A stretch of DNA of 64,000 nt from Herbaspirillum rhizosphaerae. GTDB lineage: Bacteria > Pseudomonadota > Gammaproteobacteria > Burkholderiales > Burkholderiaceae_D. The stretch lies in contig NZ_LFLU01000003.1 in the NCBI RefSeq assembly GCF_001189965.1, forward strand, positions 186,001-250,000. The letters run 5' to 3'. Made by a program: the position numbers and the translations under genes. Below the pieces are notes generated by a model. The model worked only from the letters and a program-made list of their open reading frames with translations. It made no database searches and had not been told where the DNA came from. Shown piece by piece: positions 52,364 through 60,939 of this stretch (its first letter is position 1; each line of letters starts with the position of its first letter).

Positions 52364-54050
52364 AGACGTCTTCTCCAGTGACATGATCGGCTTTGATCGG
52401 GCTTGCATAGACGAAATCCTTGAACGGCGTGACGCCGACGCGGCGCACGGTGTCGATGAAACGTTCGTCTTCGATGCGTTGTTTGACATAGACCTGCAGC
52501 AGGCGGTCGATCACGGTCGGCATCTGATGCGCCGAGAACGACGGGCCGATGATCTTGCCGATGCTCGAGGTGTTGCCTTGCGCGCCGCCCAGCGAGACCT
52601 GGTACCACTCGGCGCCGTCCTTGTCGACGCCCAGGATGCCGATGTTGCCGACATGGTGGTGGCCGCAGGCGTTGATGCAACCCGAGATGTTCAGCTCGAT
52701 GTCGCCGATGTCGTGCTGGAAGTCGATGTTGTCGAAACGTTCTGCAATGGCTTGCGCAATCGGGATCGACTTGGCGTTGGCCAGCGAGCAGAAATCGCCG
52801 CCGGGGCAGCAGATGATGTCGGTCAGCAGGCCGATGTTCGGTGTCGCCAGGCCGTGCGCCTTGGCTTCTTTCCACAGCGCGTAGAGTGCGCTTTGCTTGA
52901 CGTCGGCCAGCACCAGATTCTGCTCATGCGTGACGCGCAGTTCGGAGAAGCTGTAGCGGTCTGCCAGGTCGGCGACGAAGTCCAGCTGGTCGGCGGTGAT
53001 GTCGCCCGGCGGCACGCCGGTTTTCTTCAGCGACAAAATCGCGGCTGCATAACCGGGGACCTTGTGTTCCTTGACGTTGCGCTTGATCCAGTTGGCGAAG
53101 CCCTTGTCTTCGGCCTTCAGGCGCTCGTATTCAGCGTCCGCGGCCGGCAGGGTTTCATAGGCCGGCTCGGTGAAGTAGTTCGCCACGCGTTGCAGTTCTT
53201 CTTCGGTCAGCGTCGACGGGCCGTCCTTGATGTGCAGCCATTCTTCTTCGACCTGGCGCGCGAATTCTTCAGGGCCGATGGCCTTGACCAGAATCTTGAT
53301 GCGGGCCTTGTAGATGTTGTCGCGGCGACCGTACTGGTTGTACACGCGCAAAATCGCTTCCAGATAGGACATCGCGTGCTTCCACGGCAGGAAGTCGCGG
53401 ATCTGGCTGCCGAGGATAGGCGTACGGCCCATGCCGCCGCCGACCAGCACGCGGAAACCGACTTCGCCGGCTTCGTTCTTGATCACATGCAGGCCGATGT
53501 CGTGCACGGCAGTCGCCGCACGGTCTTGCTCGGAACCGCTGATGGCGATCTTGAATTTGCGCGGCAGGTAAGCGAACTCGGGGTGGAAGGTGCTCCACTC
53601 GCGGATCAGTTCGGCGTACGGACGCGGATCGACGATCTCGTCGGCGGCGACGCCGGCCAGTTCGTCCGAAGTGGTGTTGCGGATGCAGTTGCCGGAAGTC
53701 TGGATGGCGTGCATTTCGACCGTGGCGAGTTCGGCCAGGATGTCCGGCGACTCTTCCAGCTTGATCCAGTTGAACTGGATGTTCTGGCGTGTCGTGAAGT
53801 GACCGTAGCCGCGGTCGTACTTGCGCGCGATGTGGGCGAACATGCGGACCTGGCGCGACGCCAGCAGACCGTAGGGCACCGCGATGCGCAGCATGTAGGC
53901 GTGGCGTTGCAGGTACAGGCCGTTTTGCAGGCGCAGGATGCGGAATTCGTCTTCGATCAGTTCATCGGAGAGGCGGCGGCGCACTTGATCTCGATACTGT
54001 GCAACGCGCTCTTTGACGATCAGGTGATCGTATTGGTCATAGCGGTACAT
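52356..54050 (-). CDS. cysI: Sulfite reductase, siroheme/[4Fe-4S] hemoprotein
   Basis: A 564-residue nitrite/sulfite reductase family protein that reduces sulfite to sulfide. Two ferredoxin-like half-domains flank the siroheme sites. The cluster/siroheme cysteines are C415 and C421 (CCPGGDFC) and C458 and C462 (SGCINACGHHH). FTTRQNIQFNWI and ISGSEQDRAATAVHDIG are substrate-side motifs. No cysJ flavoprotein is encoded nearby, so the electron donor is probably ferredoxin or an unlinked reductase. The gene follows the TSUP transporter by 73 bp. Confidence 0.95.
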   Translation of the reverse strand: MYRYDQYDHLIVKERVAQYRDQVRRRLSDELIEDEFRILRLQNGLYLQRHAYMLRIAVPYGLLASRQVRMFAHIARKYDRGYGHFTTRQNIQFNWIKLEESPDILAELATVEMHAIQTSGNCIRNTTSDELAGVAADEIVDPRPYAELIREWSTFHPEFAYLPRKFKIAISGSEQDRAATAVHDIGLHVIKNEAGEVGFRVLVGGGMGRTPILGSQIRDFLPWKHAMSYLEAILRVYNQYGRRDNIYKARIKILVKAIGPEEFARQVEEEWLHIKDGPSTLTEEELQRVANYFTEPAYETLPAADAEYERLKAEDKGFANWIKRNVKEHKVPGYAAAILSLKKTGVPPGDITADQLDFVADLADRYSFSELRVTHEQNLVLADVKQSALYALWKEAKAHGLATPNIGLLTDIICCPGGDFCSLANAKSIPIAQAIAERFDNIDFQHDIGDIELNISGCINACGHHHVGNIGILGVDKDGAEWYQVSLGGAQGNTSSIGKIIGPSFSAHQMPTVIDRLLQVYVKQRIEDERFIDTVRRVGVTPFKDFVYASPIKADHVTGEDVCA

Positions 54051-54123
54051 CTTGTGGTCCCTGTTAACGTCTTGTCGGAATCTTGCAGTCGAGATTCCGT
54101 GTGATTAAAAAACCTAAATCAGC

Positions 54124-54897
54124 CTACCAAACCAACTTCAAGGCAACGCTCGTCAGCGTAACTGCCAGCAGGCCACGCAAAAACTTCTCCGGTACCGCAC
54201 GCGCAGCGAGCGAACCGATGGTGATGCCCGGCACCGAACCCAGCAACAAGGCGCCCAGCAGGCTCCAGTCGATCGAGCCCAGCCACCAGTGGCCGAATGC
54301 GGCGATGGCCGTCAGCGGTACCGCATACGCGATATCGGTGCCGGCGATCTCGGCGGGCGACAAGCGCGGATACAGCAGCACCAGCAGCGTGGCGCCGACG
54401 GCGCCGGCGCCGATCGACGAGATCGTTACCAGGATGCCGAGCACGGCGCCGGCCGCGATGGTTGCATTGGTCAGTTGCCGGCCTTGCAAGTGGCGCTCCG
54501 GATGGGCATTCAGCCATGCCTGAAGTTTACTCTTAAACAGCAGGGCGATCACGGTCAGGAAAACCGATACCGCGATGGAATAGCGAATGACGAGGCTGAT
54601 GCTGTCGCTGACGGCGCCGAAATACTTCAGCAACAAGGTGGCGACCACGGCCGCCGGCAGCGCGCCGTAGGACAGGCGGCGCACGATGTCCCAGCGCACG
54701 GTGCCCTTGAAACGATGCGCAAACGTCCCGGCCGTCTTCGTTGCCGAAGCGAAAGCCAGGTCCGTGCCGACCGCCACGCTGGGGTGGATGCCGAACAGCA
54801 GCGTCAGTAAGGGAGTCATCAGCGAACCGCCGCCGACTCCGGTCAATCCGACCAGCAATCCGACAGCAAAACCGCTGACTACATAAGAAACAGTCAT
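54124..54897 (-). CDS. TSUP family transporter (TauE/SafE type)
   Basis: A 257-residue membrane protein of the TauE/SafE (sulfite/sulfonate exporter or sulfate permease) family. The twin repeat is visible: GFAVGLLVGLTGVGGGSLMTPLLTLLFGIHPSVAVGTDLAFASATK and, in the second half, SSIGAGAVGATLLVLLYPRLSPAEIAGTDIAYAVPLTAIAAFGHWWLG. It is the first gene of the cys operon and may move sulfate in or sulfite out; the direction cannot be told from sequence. The upstream region carries a large dyad shared with cysB. Confidence 0.88.
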   Translation of the reverse strand: MTVSYVVSGFAVGLLVGLTGVGGGSLMTPLLTLLFGIHPSVAVGTDLAFASATKTAGTFAHRFKGTVRWDIVRRLSYGALPAAVVATLLLKYFGAVSDSISLVIRYSIAVSVFLTVIALLFKSKLQAWLNAHPERHLQGRQLTNATIAAGAVLGILVTISSIGAGAVGATLLVLLYPRLSPAEIAGTDIAYAVPLTAIAAFGHWWLGSIDWSLLGALLLGSVPGITIGSLAARAVPEKFLRGLLAVTLTSVALKLVW

Positions 54898-54963
54898 AAC
54901 ACCTCGTCTATAACAGGTCGAATCGTAATAAACTTAGGCCCTAAACCAAACTACTTACTATTT

Positions 54964-54996
54964 ATTTGCTTATATGCACATTCGGCATATGCAAAT
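54964..54996. promoter_or_regulatory. Dyad in the cys operon/cysB divergent promoter region
   Basis: ATTTGC (54964-54969) and GCAAAT (54991-54996) enclose TATATGC (54971-54977) and GCATAT (54985-54990), a nearly perfect 33-bp two-part dyad. It lies 68-100 bp before the TSUP start and about 97-130 bp before cysB. A LysR-type site for CysB is the natural reading, but this is inference. Confidence 0.6.
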
Positions 54997-55092
54997 ACGG
55001 TCGCCGAGAATCGGCTCAAAGCCTTGTTGCGAGGCCGTGAGACCTCGCGCTACAGACATTGAACTGGTTTTGAATACATTGAAGGACGGGTC

Positions 55093-56034
55093 ATGAATCT
55101 GCATCAATTCCGCTTCGTCAGGGAGGCGGTAAGGCAAAACTACAATCTCACCGAAGCCGCCAAGGCGCTGTACACCTCGCAGCCGGGCGTCTCCAAGGCC
55201 ATCATCGAACTGGAAGAAGAACTCGGCGTCGATATCTTTACGCGTCACGGCAAGCGCATCCGCGGCCTGACCGAGCCGGGGCGCGCGGTGTTGCGCTCGG
55301 TGGAGCTGATCATGCAGGAAGTCGACGGCTTGAAGCGCATCGGCAAGGAATTCGCCGCCCACGACAGCGGCAGCTTCACCATCGCCACCACCCACACCCA
55401 GGCGCGCTATTCGCTGCCGAAGGTGGTGCAGGCCTTCACGCAGAAGTATCCCAAGGTCAGGTTGTCGTTGCTGCAAGGCAATCCCAAGCAGATTACCGAG
55501 ATGGTGCGCAACGACCAGGCCGACATCGCCATCGCCACCGAGGCGCTGGCCTCGGGCGAAGGACTTGTCTCTTTGCCATGTTATCAATGGGAACATGTGG
55601 TCGTGGTGCCGCCCGAGCATCCCTTGCTCAAGTCCAAGAACCTGTCGCTGGAAGAAATCGCCAGCTACCCGCTGATCACCTACGACGCCGCCTTCAGCGG
55701 CCGCAGCAAGATCGACCACGCGTTCACCCTGCGCGACCTGAAACCGGACATCGTGCTCGAAGCCATCGACGCCGACGTCATCAAGACCTATGTCGAGCTC
55801 GGCATGGGCGTGGGCATCATCGCCGGCATGGCGTTCGACGGCGAGCGCGACCGCGGATTGCGCTCGATCCCCGCCGGCCATCTGTTCGGCACCAATGTCT
55901 CGCGCGTGGCGATCAAGCAGGGCGCTTACCTGCGCAGCTATGTCTACACTTTCATCGAATTGCTCGCCCCGACCCTCAATCGCAAGTTGATTGCGCAGGT
56001 CATGGAAGGCGAGAAGGACATGTACGAACTTTGA
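55093..56034 (+). CDS. cysB: CysB-like LysR-type regulator of sulfur assimilation
   Basis: A 313-residue LysR-type activator. The N-terminal HTH (MNLHQFRFVREAVRQNYNLTEAAKALYTSQPGVSKAIIELEEELGVDIFTRHGKRI) matches CysB closely, and the effector domain begins GSFTIATTHTQARYSLPKVVQAF, with the TTHTQARY segment that binds sulfate/N-acetylserine in CysB. It is divergent from the cys operon it should activate. ATG 55093 is preceded by GAAGGACGGGTC. Confidence 0.94.
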   Translation: MNLHQFRFVREAVRQNYNLTEAAKALYTSQPGVSKAIIELEEELGVDIFTRHGKRIRGLTEPGRAVLRSVELIMQEVDGLKRIGKEFAAHDSGSFTIATTHTQARYSLPKVVQAFTQKYPKVRLSLLQGNPKQITEMVRNDQADIAIATEALASGEGLVSLPCYQWEHVVVVPPEHPLLKSKNLSLEEIASYPLITYDAAFSGRSKIDHAFTLRDLKPDIVLEAIDADVIKTYVELGMGVGIIAGMAFDGERDRGLRSIPAGHLFGTNVSRVAIKQGAYLRSYVYTFIELLAPTLNRKLIAQVMEGEKDMYEL

Positions 56035-56102
56035 CGAATTTTGATTGAGTTTGCTTGCAGTCTGTTTGCTGTAGCGCAGGCCGATGATCCGGAACTGATG
56101 CA

Positions 56103-57416
56103 ATGATGCGAATGCTTGCCGGCCTGCATGGCCACACCTTGCGCCGTGTGCGCCGACTCTGGCTGCAATACGGGATACTCTGGACCGGAGCGGTGCTGGT
56201 CGGTCTGGTGGCGGTGATGTACGCCTGGCTGATTGATTTCGGCTTTGAGATGTTCCGCATGATGCAGCGCGGCCACGAATGGTTGCCGCTGATCCTGACG
56301 CCGGCCATGAGCGCCTTGTGCGTGTGGCTGACGCGGCGCTTCTTCCAGGGGGCGGAAGGCAGCGGCATTCCGCAGGTCATCGCCTCGCTCGGCGAAGAGG
56401 GCGAGCTGCATGCCAAGCGCGCCCCCAAACTGCTGTCCCTGAAAATCCTCGCCGGCAAGATCGGCGTGTCCTTCCTCGGCATCCTCGGCGGCTTCACCAT
56501 CGGCCGCGAAGGACCGACAGTGCAGGTGGGCGCCGCCCTGATGTTCCAGATGCGGCGCTTTTACCCGCGGCCCAGCGCCTTGCTGGAAAAACGCCTGATC
56601 CTGGCCGGCGCGGCCGCGGGTCTGTCGGCCGCCTTCAATACACCGTTGGCCGGCATCGTGTTCGCGATTGAAGAGCTGTCGCGCAACTTCGAGCAGCGCG
56701 CCAGCGGCATCGTCATCACCACCATCATCTTTGCCGGCGTCGTCGCGCTCGGCCTGAACGGCAACTACACCTATTTCGGCACCATCAACGCAGGCAACGA
56801 CAGTGCACGCGAGCTGATCGTCGCCGTGGTCGTCAGCGGCGTGCTGATGGGCGTGGCGGGTGGCATCTTTTGCTGGCTGCTGCTCAATACGCACAAATGG
56901 ATTCCCGCGCCCTTGCGCACCTTGCGCGCCGAACGGCCGGTCATGTTTGGCGCATTGTGCGGGCTGGTCGTGGCGATTGTCGGCATCTGCGCCGGCGGCA
57001 TGACCTTCGGCAGCGGCTATGCCGAGGCCAAGGGCCTGTTGAGCAATCAGACGCAATTGTCGGCGTGGTATCCGCTGGCCAAGATGGCGTCGATGGTGGG
57101 GTCGTACCTGCCGGGGATTCCGGGCGGCATCTTCGCGCCGTCGCTGTCGATCGGCGCCGGTTTCGGCAACCTGCTGCACATGGTGTTCGACCACACCTCG
57201 CTGTCGATGCTGATTGCGCTGGCGATGGTGGGCTATCTGGCGGCGGTGACGCAGTCGCCGATCACCGCCTTCGTGATCGTGATGGAGATGATCAACGGCC
57301 ACGCGCTGGTGATTTCACTGATGGCCACAGCTTTGCTGGCCAGCCGGGTGTCGCGCTTCTTTGCGCCGCCGCTGTATGAGGCGCTGTCGGCGCGGTACGC
57401 GCCGCCGCATCACTGA
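56103..57416 (+). CDS. ClC family chloride channel/transporter
   Basis: A 437-residue ClC protein. All three selectivity-filter motifs are present: EGSGIPQV, GREGPTVQVGA with the gating glutamate, and GIPGGIFAPSLSIGAGFG. Loss of CBS domains and the length suggest the ClcA/ClcB bacterial type. Whether it exchanges Cl-/H+ or conducts passively cannot be decided by eye. It starts 68 bp after cysB and may share its transcript; a terminator follows. Confidence 0.92.
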   Translation: MMRMLAGLHGHTLRRVRRLWLQYGILWTGAVLVGLVAVMYAWLIDFGFEMFRMMQRGHEWLPLILTPAMSALCVWLTRRFFQGAEGSGIPQVIASLGEEGELHAKRAPKLLSLKILAGKIGVSFLGILGGFTIGREGPTVQVGAALMFQMRRFYPRPSALLEKRLILAGAAAGLSAAFNTPLAGIVFAIEELSRNFEQRASGIVITTIIFAGVVALGLNGNYTYFGTINAGNDSARELIVAVVVSGVLMGVAGGIFCWLLLNTHKWIPAPLRTLRAERPVMFGALCGLVVAIVGICAGGMTFGSGYAEAKGLLSNQTQLSAWYPLAKMASMVGSYLPGIPGGIFAPSLSIGAGFGNLLHMVFDHTSLSMLIALAMVGYLAAVTQSPITAFVIVMEMINGHALVISLMATALLASRVSRFFAPPLYEALSARYAPPHH

Positions 57417-57440
57417 AGATTGCCCTGGCCTGAGGCCATA

Positions 57441-57476
57441 AAAAAAGCTGAGACCGCGAACGGCCTCAGCTTTTTT
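57441..57476. terminator. Bidirectional terminator between the ClC gene and cheA
   Basis: AAAAAAGCTGAG (57441-57452) and CTCAGCTTTTTT (57465-57476) form a 12-bp stem with a 12-nt loop, A-run on one side and T-run on the other, between two converging genes. Confidence 0.9.
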
Positions 57477-57498
57477 ATTTTGCTTCCGAGCTTTCTGT

Positions 57499-59415
57499 TC
57501 AGACTTGTGCGACAGCCTTGGCAGAGGAGCGGCAGCCTTCCAGCAGGAAGGACAAGCCCACCACCAGCACCAGTTCGCCCTCGGCGGAGCGCGCGGTACC
57601 AGTAATGCCGTTGGTCTGGATTGCGGTCAGCGGTTTGATGACCAGATCGGCGGTGCCTTCCACGGCTTCGACGCCGAGGATGTAAGGATGCGGCACAGCC
57701 ATGACGATACCAACGCGTTCGCTGCCCGGCTCATAGCCGAGCACGCCGGCCAGCGAATGCACCGGCAGCGGACGGCCCTGGTCGCGCAACACCGGCGCGC
57801 CGCCGACTTCGTCGAAGTCGGCCGGCAATTCCACCACGCGTTCCACAACAGCCATCGGCAAGGCCAGCGCCGCACCGGCGGTGCGCACCAGCATGGTCGG
57901 GATGATCGACAATTCGATCGGCAGGCGGATCGAGAAGCGGGTGCCGACGCCCAGCGTGGAATCGATGCGGATCGTGCCGCGGTGTTTTTCCACCGCAGTC
58001 TTCACCACGTCCATGCCGACGCCGCGGCCGGACACGCTCGAGGCCACTTCCTTGGTCGAGAAGCCCGGCAGGAACACCAGTTGCAGTGCTTCGTCGTGGC
58101 TTTGCGCTTCGTGTTCGCCGATCAGACCCTTGCCGATCGCCTTCTTGCGCAGGAAATCGGGATCCATGCCCTTGCCGTCGTCGAAGATTTCAATCATGAC
58201 GCTGCTGGCTTCCTGCCATGCCTTGAGCGAGATGGTTGCCTTGTTCGGCTTGCCGGCGGCGGCGCGGTCGGTTTCGATACCGTGATCGAGCGAATTGCGC
58301 AGCATGTGGACCAGCGGATCGTAGAGGCTGTCCACGACGACGCGGTCGACTTCGGTTTCCGCGCCGGAGATCGCCAGATCGACGTCTTTGCCCAGATCCT
58401 TGGCCAGTTCGCGCACCAGTCGCGGGAACTTCTGGAACAGGCGGCCGACCGGCTGCATGCGCGTCGACAGCGTGGCGCGTTGCAGTTCGCTGGAGTAGCG
58501 CGATGCACGGCCGAGCGTTTCGGCCAGCGTCGACATCAGCGAAGCGGCGGTGCCTTCGAACTTGAACTGTTGCAGCTTTTCCAGCAGCACGGCAGCCTGG
58601 TTGGCGGCCTGCACCGATTCGCCGGCAACTTCCAGCAGCGCGTCGAGCTTGCCGGCATCGATACGGATGCTTTCTTCCTTGGCGTTGCCGGGTTGGTTGT
58701 CGGTGGCACGACGGGCCGGAGGCGCTGCGGCAGCAGCCGGCTTCGGCGTGGCCGAGGGCAGCGATTTGGGATGGCTGGAGACCGCTGCGCTTTCTTCAGG
58801 CGCAGCGTCAGCGGACGCATCGGCAACAGCCGCCGCAGTCGCAGCCGCGCTGGCAGGTGCATCGCCTGCGCCGCCGGAAACCGCCTGATACAAGGCATTC
58901 CAGTCGAGCGAACCGTCTGCTCCGAGCACGCTGGCGCCGCCGTTGGCGGAAGGCGTCGACACCGCAGCAGGAGCTGCAGGCGCAGCAGCAACCGGAGCGG
59001 CCGCAGGCGCTGCCGCGACCGGCGCATCCTTGCCTTCGATGGCTTGCGTCAGAATGTCTTCCAGATCTTGCGGCATGGAAGCCAGGCTGGCAGGGTCGGC
59101 GCCGTTGGACAGCTCATTGAGCTGATCGGCGACAAAACCGCTGGCCTGCAACGCCGCTTCGATCGCCAGCGGCGTGACCGGCGCTTTGCCGTTACGCAGG
59201 GCGTCGAACAGGTTTTCCGTCAGGTGACAGGCCGATACCATGGCCGGCAGATTGACGAAGCCAGCACCACCCTTGATGGTATGGAAGGCGCGGAAAACCG
59301 CGTTGAGAATTTCCAGGTCGTCAGGATGACGTTCAAGAGTCAACAGATGCTCTTCAACGTTAGTCGCGAGGTCTAAGGCCTCAACGACAAAATCCTTGAG
59401 CATTTCGTCATCCAT
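57499..59415 (-). CDS. cheA: Chemotaxis histidine kinase CheA (lacking an obvious P2 domain)
   Basis: 638 residues. P1 HPt domain (1-120) with phosphorylated H45 in AFHTIKGGAGFV; an Ala/Pro/Ser-rich linker of about 120 residues (130-250) in which I see no P2 CheY-binding domain; P3 dimerisation and P4 kinase with N-box DPLVHMLRNSLDHGIE, G1 FDDGKGMDPD and G2 SGRGVGMDVVKTAVEKH; C-terminal CheW-like P5 domain (about 500-630). It should phosphorylate CheY-type receivers under control of receptors. Its ATG overlaps the cheZ stop. No cheW, cheY, cheR or cheB is adjacent. Confidence 0.92.
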   Translation of the reverse strand: MDDEMLKDFVVEALDLATNVEEHLLTLERHPDDLEILNAVFRAFHTIKGGAGFVNLPAMVSACHLTENLFDALRNGKAPVTPLAIEAALQASGFVADQLNELSNGADPASLASMPQDLEDILTQAIEGKDAPVAAAPAAAPVAAAPAAPAAVSTPSANGGASVLGADGSLDWNALYQAVSGGAGDAPASAAATAAAVADASADAAPEESAAVSSHPKSLPSATPKPAAAAAPPARRATDNQPGNAKEESIRIDAGKLDALLEVAGESVQAANQAAVLLEKLQQFKFEGTAASLMSTLAETLGRASRYSSELQRATLSTRMQPVGRLFQKFPRLVRELAKDLGKDVDLAISGAETEVDRVVVDSLYDPLVHMLRNSLDHGIETDRAAAGKPNKATISLKAWQEASSVMIEIFDDGKGMDPDFLRKKAIGKGLIGEHEAQSHDEALQLVFLPGFSTKEVASSVSGRGVGMDVVKTAVEKHRGTIRIDSTLGVGTRFSIRLPIELSIIPTMLVRTAGAALALPMAVVERVVELPADFDEVGGAPVLRDQGRPLPVHSLAGVLGYEPGSERVGIVMAVPHPYILGVEAVEGTADLVIKPLTAIQTNGITGTARSAEGELVLVVGLSFLLEGCRSSAKAVAQV

Positions 59416-60134
59416 TAGAACCCCAGGTTAGCGAGTAAGTCATCCACATCATTCTGCACCATGGCCGAGCCTGGCGAGGAAGGGCCGTTCAGCAGCTCCA
59501 CCGGTTTTTCAATCGCCGCCTTGACTTCCGGCGGCGCATTGTCGCGCAGCAGTTGCGCCAGCTCTCGTTCAGCAATGGCGGTGATGCCGACAATCTTTTT
59601 GATCAGTTGGCCGGTGATGTCCTGGAAGTCCTGCGCCATCATGATTTCCAGCATGCGGGCCTTTTCGACCTCGGTCGCTTCGATGACGGCGGCGGAGAAT
59701 TTCTTGGAATCGTTGGCCAGGTTCTTGAATTCGTCGATGGTCATCTGACCTGCGAACAGGCGTGCCCAGCGATCGTCGATGTCCTTGGCCTTGCTGGCTA
59801 GCGCGTCCTGGGCTGGCATGCCGGCATCGATCGAATTGAGCACCTTGTTGGCGGCTTGTTCGGTCAGTGTGGCGACGTGTTCCAGACGGCCTTGTGCGTC
59901 GCCGATCTGCGATGCGACGTCCGATAGCGAGCGGTCATAGCCGAGTTCGCGCATGGAGTCGTGCAGCAGGCGGACGATGCCGCCCAGACGTTCGTACATG
60001 GGTTTGTCGGACTGATCTTCCACCGATGCAGCCGGGCTCGCGGACGAGGCGGGCGCCGCTGCTGCAGTCGCCGCAGGCAGCGATTGCGCCGAAATCTCGT
60101 CGAATAGTGCCTCTAAATCAACATCGTCACTCAT
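59415..60134 (-). CDS. cheZ: Protein phosphatase CheZ
   Basis: A 239-residue phosphatase of CheY-P. The long four-helix bundle contains the catalytic segment MAQDFQDITGQLIKKI with D169 and Q171 (equivalent to D143/Q147 of E. coli CheZ), and the C-terminal CheY-binding peptide QNDVDDLLANLGF is almost identical to that of E. coli. The N-terminal 40 residues are an Ala/Ser-rich tail. Start ATG 60134 is chosen because MSDDVDLEALF fits the family N-terminus. It is translationally coupled to cheA. Confidence 0.93.
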   Translation of the reverse strand: MSDDVDLEALFDEISAQSLPAATAAAAPASSASPAASVEDQSDKPMYERLGGIVRLLHDSMRELGYDRSLSDVASQIGDAQGRLEHVATLTEQAANKVLNSIDAGMPAQDALASKAKDIDDRWARLFAGQMTIDEFKNLANDSKKFSAAVIEATEVEKARMLEIMMAQDFQDITGQLIKKIVGITAIAERELAQLLRDNAPPEVKAAIEKPVELLNGPSSPGSAMVQNDVDDLLANLGF

Positions 60135-60590
60135 GATCTTCTTTTCTCCATACAAATTTGATGCGTTATTTGCTTCTGCCGCAGATGCAGACAATCTTTC
60201 ACAACTGAATTACATGGGGTTTCGACGAGATGGTCCGGTGATAGAAGCTCCTGTTCTGACAGATGGCTCAGGCAATGCATGTCGTCAATGGATATCGGCC
60301 GGGAACGCCAGACCTGTAGGACACGCGTCCGCCCAGTCTGCTTGCCGCACCGATGTTTACTGTTGCTGATTTCCCCGAGTGACGCCTCGGTCGAGGCGGA
60401 CTCCCGCTATTTGTTGAACGGATTATAAGGCCCTGTCAAGCTGCTCCATCGGCGAAAAAGCGATGAAAATTCCCCATTTCAATGGCGTTATGACAGGGAT
60501 GTTGGTTTGCAGACAATCTTACTGCAAGCGCCCTTTGTTTGTCACAACAGTTTGCCGGGAGTGGCGTTGCCGCATACAATTGCGCCGTTT
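60135..60590. other. Divergent intergenic region before the cobalamin riboswitch
   Basis: About 455 bp between cheZ and the riboswitch, moderately GC-rich. It must contain the cheZ promoter (leftward) and the btuB promoter (rightward, probably near 60480-60580). I found no convincing gene or sigma28-type element. Confidence 0.5.
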
Positions 60591-60806
60591 TGGTGCTCGC
60601 CGGCGCATGCGCGCCCACAGTTGCGCGAGTTAAACGGGAAGTACGGCGCGGAGATGTCATCGTTGCATTGTCTCTCCGCCAACGTACGCTGCCCCCGCAA
60701 CGGTAAGCAAGCGCTGTCGCCTCCGACAGCAGACTGCCATGGTTCGCCACTGTGCTTGTCCCGGCCGGAAGCAAAGCCCGGACGCATGGGAAGGCATGGC
60801 AGTCGG
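60591..60806 (+). promoter_or_regulatory. Cobalamin (B12/AdoCbl) riboswitch
   Basis: The conserved landmarks of the cobalamin riboswitch occur in order and spacing: TTAAACGGGAA (60630-60640), GCTGCCCCCGCAACGGTAA (60688-60706), GCCACTG (60746-60752) and GGGAAGG (60788-60794) followed by CATGGCAG. The long helix between the second and third landmarks is also present. It leads the TonB receptor/ABC transporter genes downstream and should turn them off when cobalamin is plentiful. The end points are approximate by a few bases. Confidence 0.93.
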
Positions 60807-60939
60807 CGCGGCTGTTGTTTTTTCGGCCATTTTTTGCCTGCTTGCAGCCCGGATACCGGCCAGACGAGGGAAGGTCATACCTTCAAATTTAATCCGGCTT
60901 GCGGGGAGGCAGGCCGGAGGTGCTTATCAGAAACAGATC

